From NCBI GenBank assembly GCA_035652075.1, contig DASREL010000063.1, forward strand, positions 8,936 to 72,935: a stretch of DNA of 64,000 bases, read 5' to 3'. This document shows positions 1 through 9,297 of this stretch, piece by piece. The notes under the pieces are model-generated. The model saw nothing but the letters and a program-made list of their open reading frames with translations, was not told where the DNA came from and searched no databases. The translations under genes and the position numbers were made by a program. The stretch is from Gp6-AA45 sp035652075 (GTDB taxonomy: Bacteria > Acidobacteriota > Vicinamibacteria > Vicinamibacterales > CAVVIG01). Position 1 is the first letter of the stretch. Each line of letters begins with the position of its first letter.

Positions 1-807
1 ACGCCCGGCATGGACGGCGCCGGTGACGTCGAGAGCGTCGGCGCGAACGTCAAAGGCTTTTCCGTCGGCGATCGCGTGTACATCGCCGGACCTGGAAAGC
101 TGCAGTCCGGCGCTGGCACGTACGCGGAGAAAGCGGTGTGTCTGGCGCACCAGCTGCATCATTTGCCGGCGCGGACGACGTACCAGCAGGGCGCCGCGCT
201 CGGCGTGCCGTACTGCACCGCCTATCGCGCGTTGTTCCATCGCGCGAAGGTGCGTCCCGGTGAAACGGTGTTGATACACGGCGCGACCGGCGGCGTCGGC
301 ATCGCATGCGTCCAGCTCGCCCACGCGCGCGGACTCACGGTCATCGGCAGCGGCGGCACCGACAAGGGACTCGCCGCCGTCAAGGATCAAGGCGCCGACG
401 TCGTCGTCAACCACAAGGACGCGAACTACCTCGACGCGATCAAATCCGCCACCGGGGGGCGCGGCGTAGATGCGATCATCGAGATGGCTGCGCACATCAA
501 CCTCGATCGCGATCTGGGCCTGCTGGCAAAGCACGGTCGCGTCGTCGTCGTCGGCAATCGCGGGCGCGTCGAGATCGACGCACGCCAGGCGATGGGACGC
601 GACGCGGCGATCCTCGGGATGACGCTGTTCAACGTGGAAGAACCCGACATGTCGGAAATCCATGCGGGCTTGATCGCCGGCTTGTCGAACGGTACGCTAA
701 ACCCAATCATCGGGCGAGAGTTGCCCCTCGCCGAAGCGTCGCAGGCCCATCGCATCGTGATGGAGCCTGGCGCGCTCGGCAAACTAGTCCTGAATGCATC
801 GAGCTAA
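1..807 (+). CDS. NADPH:quinone oxidoreductase, MDR superfamily (5' truncated)
   Basis: Zinc-independent medium-chain dehydrogenase/reductase resembling zeta-crystallin quinone reductase, expected to reduce quinone-like carbonyls with NADPH in the cytoplasm. The frame is open to base 1 and reads T-P-G-M-D-G-A-G-D-V-E-S-V-G, a motif that lies about 60 residues into this family, so the true start is upstream of the window. The Rossmann nucleotide loop is visible as HGATGGVGIACVQLA (about bases 280-325). A catalytic-domain zinc-ligand set is not visible in the part present. The last 14 bases overlap the start of the triheme cytochrome, suggesting one transcript. Family assignment is firm; the substrate is unknown. 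Confidence 0.85.
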   Translation, partial: TPGMDGAGDVESVGANVKGFSVGDRVYIAGPGKLQSGAGTYAEKAVCLAHQLHHLPARTTYQQGAALGVPYCTAYRALFHRAKVRPGETVLIHGATGGVGIACVQLAHARGLTVIGSGGTDKGLAAVKDQGADVVVNHKDANYLDAIKSATGGRGVDAIIEMAAHINLDRDLGLLAKHGRVVVVGNRGRVEIDARQAMGRDAAILGMTLFNVEEPDMSEIHAGLIAGLSNGTLNPIIGRELPLAEASQAHRIVMEPGALGKLVLNASS

Positions 808-2047
808 ATATCTGTTTGTAAGCGTAGCCGTCGGCCTGATGGCGACGGCTGCGCGATTCCACGCGCAACCTTCACACGGCAAGCAGGTCTACGACGCGCA
901 CTGCGCCGAATGTCACGGCGAATCGGGCGCGGGCGACGGACCGTCGGCGGCGTTTCTCAATCCGCGGCCGCGCGACTTCACGTCCGGCAAATACAAGATC
1001 CGCACGACCGAAAGCGGCAGCGTCCCGACGGATGCCGATCTCATCCAGTCGGTGAAGCAAGGCCTCTACGGCACGGCGATGCCCGGCTGGGATCACGTGC
1101 TGACCGACGGCGATATTGCCGACGTGGTCGGCTTCATCAAATCGCTGTCGCCGCAATTTCAATCGGCGCAGCCGATGCCGATCGCGGCGGCCACGCCGGT
1201 GCCAAGCTCGCCCGACAGCGTCGGACGCGGGCAGAAAGCGTACGAGAAGTTGCAGTGCGCGAAATGCCACGGCACCGACGGCCGCGGTGCCGGCGCCGTC
1301 ACGACAACGTTCATGGACGACTGGCGGCAGCCGCTGCGATCCGCCGATCTGACGGAACCGTGGACATTTCGCGGCGGCTCGACGTCGCGTGACGTGTACT
1401 TGCGTTTCCGGACCGGCATGGCGGGAACACCGATGCCGTCGTTCAAGGACGCGGCGAACGACAACGAGATGTGGGATCTCGCCAACTACGTCGTCTCGCT
1501 CGCGCGCAAGCCGGTGTGGTCGATGACCGCCGACGAAGTGAAGGCGTTTTACGCACAGCAGGACGCGGACGCGAAGAAGAATCCGGTCACGCGTGGCGAA
1601 TATCTCGTCAACACGCTCGGCTGCACCGTGTGCCACTCGGCCTATGACGATCACAAGCGCGTCATGCCGGGCAAGCTGCTCGCCGGCGGATTGGACATTC
1701 GGATCGATCCGTACGGCGACTTCCCCGCCGGCAATCTGACGCCAGACAAAGAAACGGGTCTCGGCAACTGGACCGACGATGAGGTGAAGCGCGCGATCAC
1801 GAAAGGGATCCTCAAAGACGGAACACGTCTGCTGCCGTTCCCGATGGACTACGGGTCGTTCTCGACGATGAAACCCGAAGACATCGACGCGATCGTCGCC
1901 TACCTGCGATCGATTCCGCCGGTCGTCAACCGCGTGCCGCACCTCAAATGGGCCTCGTTCCCCGTCTACATGTGGGGCAAGTTCAAGATGCTGATCCTGG
2001 GCGGCGATCCGCCAATCGTCTTCTTTCCGAGTGCGGGAGGGCGATGA
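794..2047 (+). CDS. Exported triheme cytochrome c
   Basis: 417 residues with three CxxCH haem-binding motifs: CAECH (37-41), CAKCH (155-159) and CTVCH (277-281), each in its own cytochrome c domain. The N-terminus (about 1-24) is a signal peptide, so the protein is periplasmic or membrane associated and carries electrons. The ATG lies inside the 3' end of the oxidoreductase (14-nt overlap), and the stop overlaps the next cytochrome's start as ATGA, so the three genes are probably translationally coupled. Multi-haem proteins of this kind often serve alcohol or sugar dehydrogenases; the partner here is unknown. Confidence 0.88.
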   Translation: MHRAKYLFVSVAVGLMATAARFHAQPSHGKQVYDAHCAECHGESGAGDGPSAAFLNPRPRDFTSGKYKIRTTESGSVPTDADLIQSVKQGLYGTAMPGWDHVLTDGDIADVVGFIKSLSPQFQSAQPMPIAAATPVPSSPDSVGRGQKAYEKLQCAKCHGTDGRGAGAVTTTFMDDWRQPLRSADLTEPWTFRGGSTSRDVYLRFRTGMAGTPMPSFKDAANDNEMWDLANYVVSLARKPVWSMTADEVKAFYAQQDADAKKNPVTRGEYLVNTLGCTVCHSAYDDHKRVMPGKLLAGGLDIRIDPYGDFPAGNLTPDKETGLGNWTDDEVKRAITKGILKDGTRLLPFPMDYGSFSTMKPEDIDAIVAYLRSIPPVVNRVPHLKWASFPVYMWGKFKMLILGGDPPIVFFPSAGGR

Positions 2048-2667
2048 TGAAGAGATTCCTCAAGTGGACGGCGATCGTCGTGCTCGTGCTGGCGGTGATC
2101 GCGTTCGGCTGCTTTCTGTACCTGATCCCGCCGTTCTTCGTCGTCGCGCCGGAAACGTTCGGCAAACAGATGATGGATGCGCCGCCGCCGGTTGCCGACA
2201 TCGCCGACCCGAAAGAGCGCGCCATCGCCGAACGCGGCCTCTACATCGTGCGCACGACCGGCTGCATCGGCTGTCATGCGACAAACGGATCGCAGGGTCC
2301 GGACCTGACGAAGTACCTCGCAGGCGGCGCGTTGAAATTTCAGACCGCGCACGCAACCTACGTCAGCCGCAATCTGACGCCGGACAAGACGACGGGGCTC
2401 GCGCGACGGACCGACGACGAGGTGAAGCGCGTGCTTCGCAGCGGCGTATTCTCCGATGGCCACGTCGTCGAGGGCAGCGTGATGCCGTGGCCGGTGTTCT
2501 CGAATTGGACCGAAGAAGATCGACAGGCGGTGGTCGTGTACTTACGCCACCTGAAACCGGTCAATCATCAAACGCCTGAGCCGGTTCCGGGCAACGCGAT
2601 CACGATTCCGGGCGCGTTCGAACAGGACTACGGCAACAAGGATTACGGACTCGCGCCCGCAAAATAG
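2044..2667 (+). CDS. Membrane-anchored monohaem cytochrome c
   Basis: About 207 residues with one N-terminal hydrophobic segment (about 5-27) that probably anchors the protein, and one haem motif CIGCH (74-78). The downstream pattern NLTPDKTTGLARRTDDEVKR matches the third domain of the preceding cytochrome (NLTPDKETGLGNWTDDEVKR), so the two proteins are related and probably work together in electron transfer. The start is set by GGGAGG at 2035-2040. ATG 2044 overlaps the upstream stop; ATG 2047 has slightly better spacing and would remove one residue. A longer in-frame extension upstream lies inside the previous gene and is not credible. Confidence 0.85.
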   Translation: MMKRFLKWTAIVVLVLAVIAFGCFLYLIPPFFVVAPETFGKQMMDAPPPVADIADPKERAIAERGLYIVRTTGCIGCHATNGSQGPDLTKYLAGGALKFQTAHATYVSRNLTPDKTTGLARRTDDEVKRVLRSGVFSDGHVVEGSVMPWPVFSNWTEEDRQAVVVYLRHLKPVNHQTPEPVPGNAITIPGAFEQDYGNKDYGLAPAK

Positions 2668-2735
2668 CGTGCAGCTGACCTTGCTGCGCCGTTTACACAA
2701 ACGATAAAGTCGGCCTCCGGACAAAGGAGGCACGC

Positions 2736-5700
2736 ATGCGAAGGGCATACCTGTGCATGGTGCTTGTCGCGGCATTCGCCATCGCCGCGTCGGCGCAGGA
2801 AACCACAGGAACGATCACCGGAACTGCCAGCGATCAAACGGGCGCCGTTCTCCCGGGCGTCACGGTCACCGTCAAGAACACGGATACCGGCACACAACGC
2901 AGCGTCGTCACGAACACGGAAGGCGTGTACGTCGCGACGCTGCTGCCGGTCGGCGCGTACGAAGTCACCTTCGAGCTCTCGGGATTCCAATCGCAGACGG
3001 TGCGTGGCATCACGCTGCACGTCAACGATCGGCAACAAATCGACGGGCGCCTGTCGGTCGGCGGTGTTGCCGAGAACGTGACGGTCGCGGCGGCGCGCGA
3101 GCTCGTGCAACCGATCGCGGCACTGCAGACGACGATGGGGTCGAAGCAGGTGCAGGAACTGCCGCTGAACAACCGGAATTTCGTGCAGCTCGCCGTGCTC
3201 GCGCCCGGCGTATCGAGCGATTTGAGCGACGAAGTGGGCGTCGGACTGGCGAGCACGGTCAGCATTTCGATCAACGGCGCGCGACGCAACGCGGTCAACT
3301 GGCTCGTCGACGGCGTGTCGGACGTCGACGTCGGTTCGAACATCACGCTGCTCTCGACGCCGAGCCTCGACTCGATCGAAGAGTTCAAGATCATCACCAA
3401 CGGCTACCAGGCCGAGTGGCCGCGCAGCGGCGGCGGCGTCATCAACGTCGTCACCAAAGGCGGGTCGAACACCTTCACCGGCACGGCGTACGAGTTCCTG
3501 CGCAGCGAGAAGCTGAATGCGAACTCGTTCTTCCGGAACCTGAACGCGGATCCGACGATCAACAGCGGACCTGCGCCGCTCAAGTACAACAACTTCGGCG
3601 CGACCGTCGGCGGTCCGGTGGAAAAGAACAAGCTGTTCTTCTTTTTCTCGGAGGAGCTGCGCCGGATTACGCGCGTGCCCGGGTCGACCACGGCCAACAC
3701 GTACGATCCGAACTGGCTGACCGACCCGACGAGCCCCAACTACGTCGCGCCGGCGCTGCGCGATCCGAACGCGGTCAAGTTTCTGCAGGCGTGGCCAGCG
3801 CCCAACAGCGGTGCGAGCCGCTATTTGACGACGGCGCCGAACATCAACAACACGCGGCAGGAAGTCGTCCGCGTTGATTACGACGTCAACCCGAACACGC
3901 GCATCACGGGCCGCTACACGCACGACAACAGCTTCACGCACGAACCGGGCGGACTGTTTTTCAACACGGCCGTTCCCGGCGTGGCGACGACCGACACGAA
4001 CGTGCCCGGCCAGATCGCGTCGGGCATTCTTCGCAGCGTGCTCGGCCCGAACAAACTGAACGAAGCGCAGTTTCAGTTCTCGAGCAACACGATCTCAGAT
4101 ACGAACCCGGACGGCACGAAAGCGTTCCTCAGCAGCTACGGCGTGTCGTTTCCCGATATCTTTCCCGGCAACGCCGGCGGCTACATGCCGATCCTGGCGG
4201 TGACGGGGATGTCGACCGTCGGCGCGAATCAGCTCTACAACATCGAGTACCGCAACTACACGGTGACCGACAACTTCAGCTGGCAGCACGGCGCCCACGC
4301 GATGAAGTTCGGCGGGCTGATGACGTTCGAGCAGAAGAACGAAAACGCCGCGAACGCCACGCAAGGCAGCTTCGCGTTCAGCGCAGGCGGCGGCCGGACG
4401 GCGTTCCAGAACTTCCTCACCGGCAACGCGGACGGACTCTGCGGCAATTCGTGCACGTACAGCGAAGCGCAAACCGATGTGACCGAGCATCTCCGCTGGA
4501 ACCGCTACGAGATGTATGCCCAGGACACATGGAAGCCGCGCGGCAACGTGACGGTCGACGTCGGCCTGCGGTACTCGCTGTATCCGCCGATCACCGATCG
4601 CGACAACGTGCTGACCAACTTCATGCCGTCGTTGTACAACCCGGCGAACGCGCCGAAGTGCGCGAACGCGGCGTGCACGCTGATTCAGCTCGGCACCGGC
4701 GATCCGCTCAACGGCATCATCGTGGCCGGCAAGAATTCGCCGTTCGGCAACGCGGTGTACGCGTTCGACAAGAGCGATCTGCAGCCGCGCATTGGTGTGA
4801 CGTACGATCCGGCGTCAAACGGCCGGACGATTTACCGCTCGTCGTACGGCATCTACTACGACCAGCCGCTGGTCGGCATCTTCGAACAGAACTCGTTCAC
4901 CAATCCGCCGTTCGTCAGCACCGTCAGCATTCTGAACGCGCGGCTGTCGAATCCGGGCCTGGGGACGACGTCGACGACCGGCGGCGTGCCGGCACTCATC
5001 GGCAACGGCGACGACTTCAAGACGCCGCGGACGCAGCAGTGGAACGTCGGCGTGCAGCGTCAGTTGTACGCGCGTGGCGCGATCGATGTCAGCTACGTCG
5101 GCTCGCACGGCGACCACCTGATTCGTCCGATCGACATCAATCAGCCGCAACCGCAGGACGTCCTGCGCCTCGGCAGCGTCAACCTCGCGCGACCATACCT
5201 TGGCTACGGCGCGATCACGCTGCGAACGACGACGGCCCGCAGCAACTACTGGGGCATCCTCACCAGCTTCCGGCACGACGCCGGCGCCGCCGGTCTCGTC
5301 ACCCTGAACTACACGTTGAGCAGAAACCGCACCGATTCGACCAACGATCGCGATTCGATCGACCTTCCGCAAAATCCGCTCGACCTCGCAGCGGAGTACG
5401 CGGACGCCCGCACCGACCGCCGGCATATCTTTACGGCCAACTACGTCTACATGCTGCCGTTCTTCAAAGACTCGTCGAACGCCGCTTTGAAAGCGGTCCT
5501 CGGCGGCTGGCAGATCGCGGGCCTGACAACGCTGGAATCAGGACAGCCGGTGCCGCGCATCAGCGTGAGCACGAACGGATTCCTGCGCGGCAATCGGGCG
5601 AACTTGGTCGGCGATCCTGGTGCCGGCGATCAAAGCGGTCTCTTCTGGTTCAATCCGAATGCGTATGCGCCGCCCGCTGACGGCACCTACGGCAATTCGG

Positions 5701-5975
5701 GACGTCAGGAGTTCCGCCAGCCCGGGTTGAGCCGGACCGATCTGTCGCTCTCGAAGAACTTCATGTTCAACGGGACGCAGCGGATCCAGCTGCGCGCCGA
5801 TTTCATCAACGCGTTCAACCAGACGGAGTGGTTTGCCGATCCGTCGGCGAACGGCCTCGACAACACGTGCACGACGAGCCTGACGACGTGCAACACGCCG
5901 CTCGACACGTTCGGGCAAATCCTGTCCACGCACAATCCGCGTGAAATTCAGCTAGGATTGAAGCTCTATTGGTAA
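2736..5975 (+). CDS. Oar-type TonB-dependent outer-membrane receptor with carboxypeptidase-regulatory domain
   Basis: 1,079 residues. A signal peptide ends near ASAQ (about residue 21). It is followed by a CarboxypepD_reg-like beta-sandwich (about 22-105: TGTITGTASDQTGAVLPGVT), a TonB plug (about 115-235) and a long beta-barrel ending in an aromatic residue (LGLKLYW), as outer-membrane barrels usually do. It should import a bulky, unidentified substrate across the outer membrane using TonB energy. The start is well supported by AAAGGAGG at 2723-2730, five bases before the ATG. The next gene's ATG directly follows the stop. Such receptors are strongly expanded in Acidobacteriota. Substrate unknown. 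Confidence 0.9.
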   Translation: MRRAYLCMVLVAAFAIAASAQETTGTITGTASDQTGAVLPGVTVTVKNTDTGTQRSVVTNTEGVYVATLLPVGAYEVTFELSGFQSQTVRGITLHVNDRQQIDGRLSVGGVAENVTVAAARELVQPIAALQTTMGSKQVQELPLNNRNFVQLAVLAPGVSSDLSDEVGVGLASTVSISINGARRNAVNWLVDGVSDVDVGSNITLLSTPSLDSIEEFKIITNGYQAEWPRSGGGVINVVTKGGSNTFTGTAYEFLRSEKLNANSFFRNLNADPTINSGPAPLKYNNFGATVGGPVEKNKLFFFFSEELRRITRVPGSTTANTYDPNWLTDPTSPNYVAPALRDPNAVKFLQAWPAPNSGASRYLTTAPNINNTRQEVVRVDYDVNPNTRITGRYTHDNSFTHEPGGLFFNTAVPGVATTDTNVPGQIASGILRSVLGPNKLNEAQFQFSSNTISDTNPDGTKAFLSSYGVSFPDIFPGNAGGYMPILAVTGMSTVGANQLYNIEYRNYTVTDNFSWQHGAHAMKFGGLMTFEQKNENAANATQGSFAFSAGGGRTAFQNFLTGNADGLCGNSCTYSEAQTDVTEHLRWNRYEMYAQDTWKPRGNVTVDVGLRYSLYPPITDRDNVLTNFMPSLYNPANAPKCANAACTLIQLGTGDPLNGIIVAGKNSPFGNAVYAFDKSDLQPRIGVTYDPASNGRTIYRSSYGIYYDQPLVGIFEQNSFTNPPFVSTVSILNARLSNPGLGTTSTTGGVPALIGNGDDFKTPRTQQWNVGVQRQLYARGAIDVSYVGSHGDHLIRPIDINQPQPQDVLRLGSVNLARPYLGYGAITLRTTTARSNYWGILTSFRHDAGAAGLVTLNYTLSRNRTDSTNDRDSIDLPQNPLDLAAEYADARTDRRHIFTANYVYMLPFFKDSSNAALKAVLGGWQIAGLTTLESGQPVPRISVSTNGFLRGNRANLVGDPGAGDQSGLFWFNPNAYAPPADGTYGNSGRQEFRQPGLSRTDLSLSKNFMFNGTQRIQLRADFINAFNQTEWFADPSANGLDNTCTTSLTTCNTPLDTFGQILSTHNPREIQLGLKLYW

Positions 5976-8792
5976 ATGGCTGACACCATCGACTGGCCGC
6001 CGCGTCGCCCCCCGCGGCGACGCGGCCGGATCGTCCTCCTGCTCGCGATCGTTGCCGTCATCTTCGGCGGCAGCACCGCGCTCTCCTATTACGTCGATGC
6101 CCTCTGGTTCGATTCCCTCGGATACGGCGACGTCTTCTGGAAAACACTCGATCTGCAAGGCGTAGTTTTCTCGGTCTTCCTGCTGGCCACATTCGTCGTC
6201 ATCTACGGCACCTTCAACCTCTTGAAGCCGGAACGCCTCGGCGAGTTGACGAATTTCCCGTTGCTCATCAACGGGCAGCCGATCAAGCTTCCGGTCGAAC
6301 CGGTCCTGAAAATCATCGCAGTCGTCGCATCATTGTTGATTGCGTTCGCAACCGGCGCCGGCTTCATGGCCGAGTGGCCGACCCTCGCGTTGTGGTGGTA
6401 CGCCCCCGCGCCAACGGGCGCGTCGGATCCCATCTTCGCGAAGCCGTTGACGTTCTATCTGTTCACGCTGCCGGCGTGGCAACTGATCTCCGGCTGGCTG
6501 GTGACGCTCGCGGTGATCGTCGGCGCGATCGCTGTGTTCTTCATGGTCGTGAGCGGCGGATCGCGCATGCTCGGCGGCCCGCGAAACGAGAGGAAGGGCG
6601 ACCCGCTGCGCGGACTGTCGGTCGCGTTCGGTTTGCTGCTGCTCGCCTTCGCGTGGCGTGCGTACCTCAGTCGATTCGATCGCCTGTTCGAAGACCACAC
6701 GGTCTACGCCGGCGTCGGATACACCGACGCGCACGTCGCGCTGACAGGGCTTCTCGTCGTGTCGATCGCCCTCGCCGTCGGCGCGCTGATCGCATTCGCC
6801 AACGCCGTCTCGCGTCCGCGCGCGACGCTGTTGGCCGCCTCGGTAGCTCCCGCCGCGGTGTGTTACTTCGCCTTCGGGATCTTCACGTGGTACGTCTCGA
6901 GCTTCATCGTCAAACCGAACGAGCTCGTCCGCGAGAAGCCGTACATCGCGAACAACATCGAGATGACTCGGCAGGCGTTCGGGTTGAACCGGATCGAACA
7001 GCATGCCTTCCCGGCCGAGACCGGCGTCGAGGCGGCGGATGCGGCGAACAATCAGGCGACGATTCAGAACATCCGCCTGTGGGACTGGCGCGCGCTGCAG
7101 GACACGCTGCGGCAGATTCAGGAAATCCGCACCTATTACGACTTCCCCGACATCGATATCGATCGGTACGAGATCGACGGCTCGGTGCGCCAGATGATGC
7201 TCGCGACGCGCGAGCTCAACGTCGACAAGCTGCCGGAAAGCAGCCGCAACTGGATCAACGAGAAGTTGATCTACACGCACGGCTACGGCGTCACGATGAA
7301 CTCGGTCAACGGCTTCACGCCGGAAGGACTGCCGACGCTGACGCTCGGCAACATGCCGGTGCAGAGCACGGTGCCGTCGCTCGCCGTGACGCGGCCCGAG
7401 GTCTACTTCGGCGAGCTGACGAACACCGACGTCTACGTCAACACGCGGCAGAAGGAATTCAACTACCCGCAGGGCGAAACGAACGCGTTCGCGTCGTACG
7501 AAGGCAAAGGCGGCATCCTCCTCGGCGGTTTCTTCCGTCGGCTGTTGATCGCACTCGACCGCGGCGACCTCACGAAGCTGCCGTTCAGCGACGACGTCAC
7601 CGCCGACAGCCGCCTGTTGATGCGGCGCACGGTTCGCGAACGGGTCGAAACGCTCGCGCCATTCCTCACGTTCGACGAGGACCCGTACATCGTCATCAGC
7701 AAAGACGGACGATTGTTCTGGATCGCGGACGCCTACACGACGTCGGATTCCTTTCCGTACTCGCGGCACTACGTCCTGAACCGCGACCGCGTGAACTACG
7801 TCCGCAACAGCGTGAAAGTCGTCGTCGACGCGTACGACGGGACGACGACCTTCTACGTGTTCGACCCGCAGGATCCGATCGTCGCCGCGTATCGCGCGAT
7901 TTTTCCGGTGCTGTTCAAAGACGCGAGCGCGATGCCGCAGGATCTGCGCAAGCACGTGCGCTATCCGGAACTGCTGTTGAAGCTGCAGGCGGCGGTCTAC
8001 GGGCTGTACCACATGACCGATCCCGAGGTGTTCTACAACCGCGAGGATCTGTGGAGCGTTGCGACCGAAGTGGGCATGGACGAGCGGCGGCAGCAGGCGT
8101 CGCAGCCGATGGAACCGAACTTCGTGCTGATGACGCTGCCGGGCGAGAAGAACACCGAGTTCGTCGAAATCCTGCCGTTCACGCCCGCCAATCGCAACAA
8201 CTTGATCGGGTGGATCGCCGGGCGCAGCGACGACCCGCACTACGGCAGCGCCGTCGTCTACGACTTCCCGAAGACGAAACTGATCGATGGTCCGCTGCAA
8301 GTCGAAGCGCGCATCGATCAAAACCCGCAGATGTCGGCGCAGCTGTCGCTGTGGAACCAGCAGGGATCGCGCGTGCGGCGCGGCGGATTGATCGTCATCC
8401 CGATCGGCAAGGCGCTGCTGTACGCCGAACCGATCTATCTACAAGCCGAGCGCAGTCCGATGCCGGAACTTCGGCTCGTCGTCCTCGCGATGCAAGATCG
8501 GCTGGCGTTCGGACCGACGTTCGAAGCCGCGGTCACGGGATTGTTCGGGAACACCGTCAGTGCCGTAGCGCCGTCGGCGGCTGCACCTCAGGCACCAAAC
8601 GCACCTCAGGCACCTCAGGCACCGCGGGCACCCCAGGCACCCCAGGTACCCGTAGATCCACTCATTGACGAAGCGGCGCGCGCCTTCGCCGACTACCAGC
8701 GCCTGACCGCCGAAGGCAAGCTCGGCGAAGCGGGTCAAAAGCTGGATCAGCTCAAGCGCGCGCTCGAACAGCTGTCTAAGCGTCAGCGTTAA
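5976..8792 (+). CDS. UPF0182 family integral membrane protein
   Basis: 938 residues. The N-terminal third holds about seven membrane segments (from about 18-38 on) after an Arg/Pro-rich cytoplasmic start; the remainder is the large conserved extracytoplasmic domain typical of UPF0182/COG1615 (for example NIRLWDWRALQDTLRQIQ and QNPQMSAQLSLWNQQGSRV). Function is unknown for the family. The ATG abuts the TonB receptor stop with no gap. Near the C-terminus residues 870-890 are an Ala-Pro-Gln-type repeat encoded by a 9-nt tandem repeat, followed by a short helical tail (about 900-938). The repeat is not a usual family feature and looks like a secondary expansion. Confidence 0.88.
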   Translation: MADTIDWPPRRPPRRRGRIVLLLAIVAVIFGGSTALSYYVDALWFDSLGYGDVFWKTLDLQGVVFSVFLLATFVVIYGTFNLLKPERLGELTNFPLLINGQPIKLPVEPVLKIIAVVASLLIAFATGAGFMAEWPTLALWWYAPAPTGASDPIFAKPLTFYLFTLPAWQLISGWLVTLAVIVGAIAVFFMVVSGGSRMLGGPRNERKGDPLRGLSVAFGLLLLAFAWRAYLSRFDRLFEDHTVYAGVGYTDAHVALTGLLVVSIALAVGALIAFANAVSRPRATLLAASVAPAAVCYFAFGIFTWYVSSFIVKPNELVREKPYIANNIEMTRQAFGLNRIEQHAFPAETGVEAADAANNQATIQNIRLWDWRALQDTLRQIQEIRTYYDFPDIDIDRYEIDGSVRQMMLATRELNVDKLPESSRNWINEKLIYTHGYGVTMNSVNGFTPEGLPTLTLGNMPVQSTVPSLAVTRPEVYFGELTNTDVYVNTRQKEFNYPQGETNAFASYEGKGGILLGGFFRRLLIALDRGDLTKLPFSDDVTADSRLLMRRTVRERVETLAPFLTFDEDPYIVISKDGRLFWIADAYTTSDSFPYSRHYVLNRDRVNYVRNSVKVVVDAYDGTTTFYVFDPQDPIVAAYRAIFPVLFKDASAMPQDLRKHVRYPELLLKLQAAVYGLYHMTDPEVFYNREDLWSVATEVGMDERRQQASQPMEPNFVLMTLPGEKNTEFVEILPFTPANRNNLIGWIAGRSDDPHYGSAVVYDFPKTKLIDGPLQVEARIDQNPQMSAQLSLWNQQGSRVRRGGLIVIPIGKALLYAEPIYLQAERSPMPELRLVVLAMQDRLAFGPTFEAAVTGLFGNTVSAVAPSAAAPQAPNAPQAPQAPRAPQAPQVPVDPLIDEAARAFADYQRLTAEGKLGEAGQKLDQLKRALEQLSKRQR
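8583..8645 (+). repeat. In-frame 9-nt tandem repeat, consensus GCACCTCAG / GCACCCCAG
   Basis: Seven consecutive 9-nt units inside the UPF0182 gene: four with GCACCTCAG or close variants followed by GCACCGCGG and two GCACCCCAG units. They encode Ala-Pro-Gln/Asn/Arg. Because the unit is a multiple of three, copy-number change keeps the frame. The same unit occurs in the sulfatase gene at 63945-63998. Confidence 0.9.
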
Positions 8793-9186
8793 CGCGCTGC
8801 GCGAACGTGATCACGTAGCCGTCCGGATCCGTGATCGCGAACTCGCGCATGCCGTACCACTGCGTGTGGATCGGCATGACGATCGTCGCGCGCGACGCGA
8901 CGGCGTCATGCAAGGCGTCGACGTTCTCCACTTCGATGAACATCGTGTTGCCGCCGCCGAAGGCGAGTCCCGCCATCTGCGGACTTTCCTTCGCCGTGGT
9001 CGATTTGTCGTTGAGGAAGATTTCCACCGGCCCGCTGGTCACCGATGCGAACACGAACGGCGACGCGTCAGGTACGGTCATGCCGCGCGCGAAGCCGAGC
9101 ACCTCGGTGTAAAACGCAAGGCTCCGCTCCACATTCGAAACGATCAAATTCGGCGTGATCTTTGTAGCCGTCAGGGTCATCTGCAC
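8776..9186 (-). CDS. VOC (glyoxalase/bleomycin-resistance-like) family protein
   Basis: 136 residues with the paired beta-alpha-beta-beta-beta pattern of the vicinal-oxygen-chelate fold: ITPNLIVSNVERSLAFYTEVLG at the N-terminus and FAITDPDGYVITFAQ at the C-terminus. VOC proteins bind a metal and act in glyoxalase, dioxygenase or antibiotic-binding roles; the exact reaction cannot be told from sequence. Its 3' end overlaps the convergent UPF0182 gene by 17 bases. The start could also be the ATG six bases further in. The 111-bp gap upstream is shared with the divergent FKBP gene. Confidence 0.82.
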   Translation of the reverse strand: MQMTLTATKITPNLIVSNVERSLAFYTEVLGFARGMTVPDASPFVFASVTSGPVEIFLNDKSTTAKESPQMAGLAFGGGNTMFIEVENVDALHDAVASRATIVMPIHTQWYGMREFAITDPDGYVITFAQRVNADA

Positions 9187-9297
9187 ACCTCATGTGTGCT
9201 CGCTGATCCGACGTCCACGATCCGGCGAGTGCGGAATCGCAGGTAGGAGCTTGGCAGCCCCGCTCGGTACGGGGCGAAACATATCACATAATGCGGT

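Noticed and set aside
6330..8321. 663-codon minus-strand open frame
   Set aside because: Antisense to UPF0182; shadow composition, no start signals.
8583..8645. CRISPR-like array
   Set aside because: Nine-base units without spacers, in frame with a gene.
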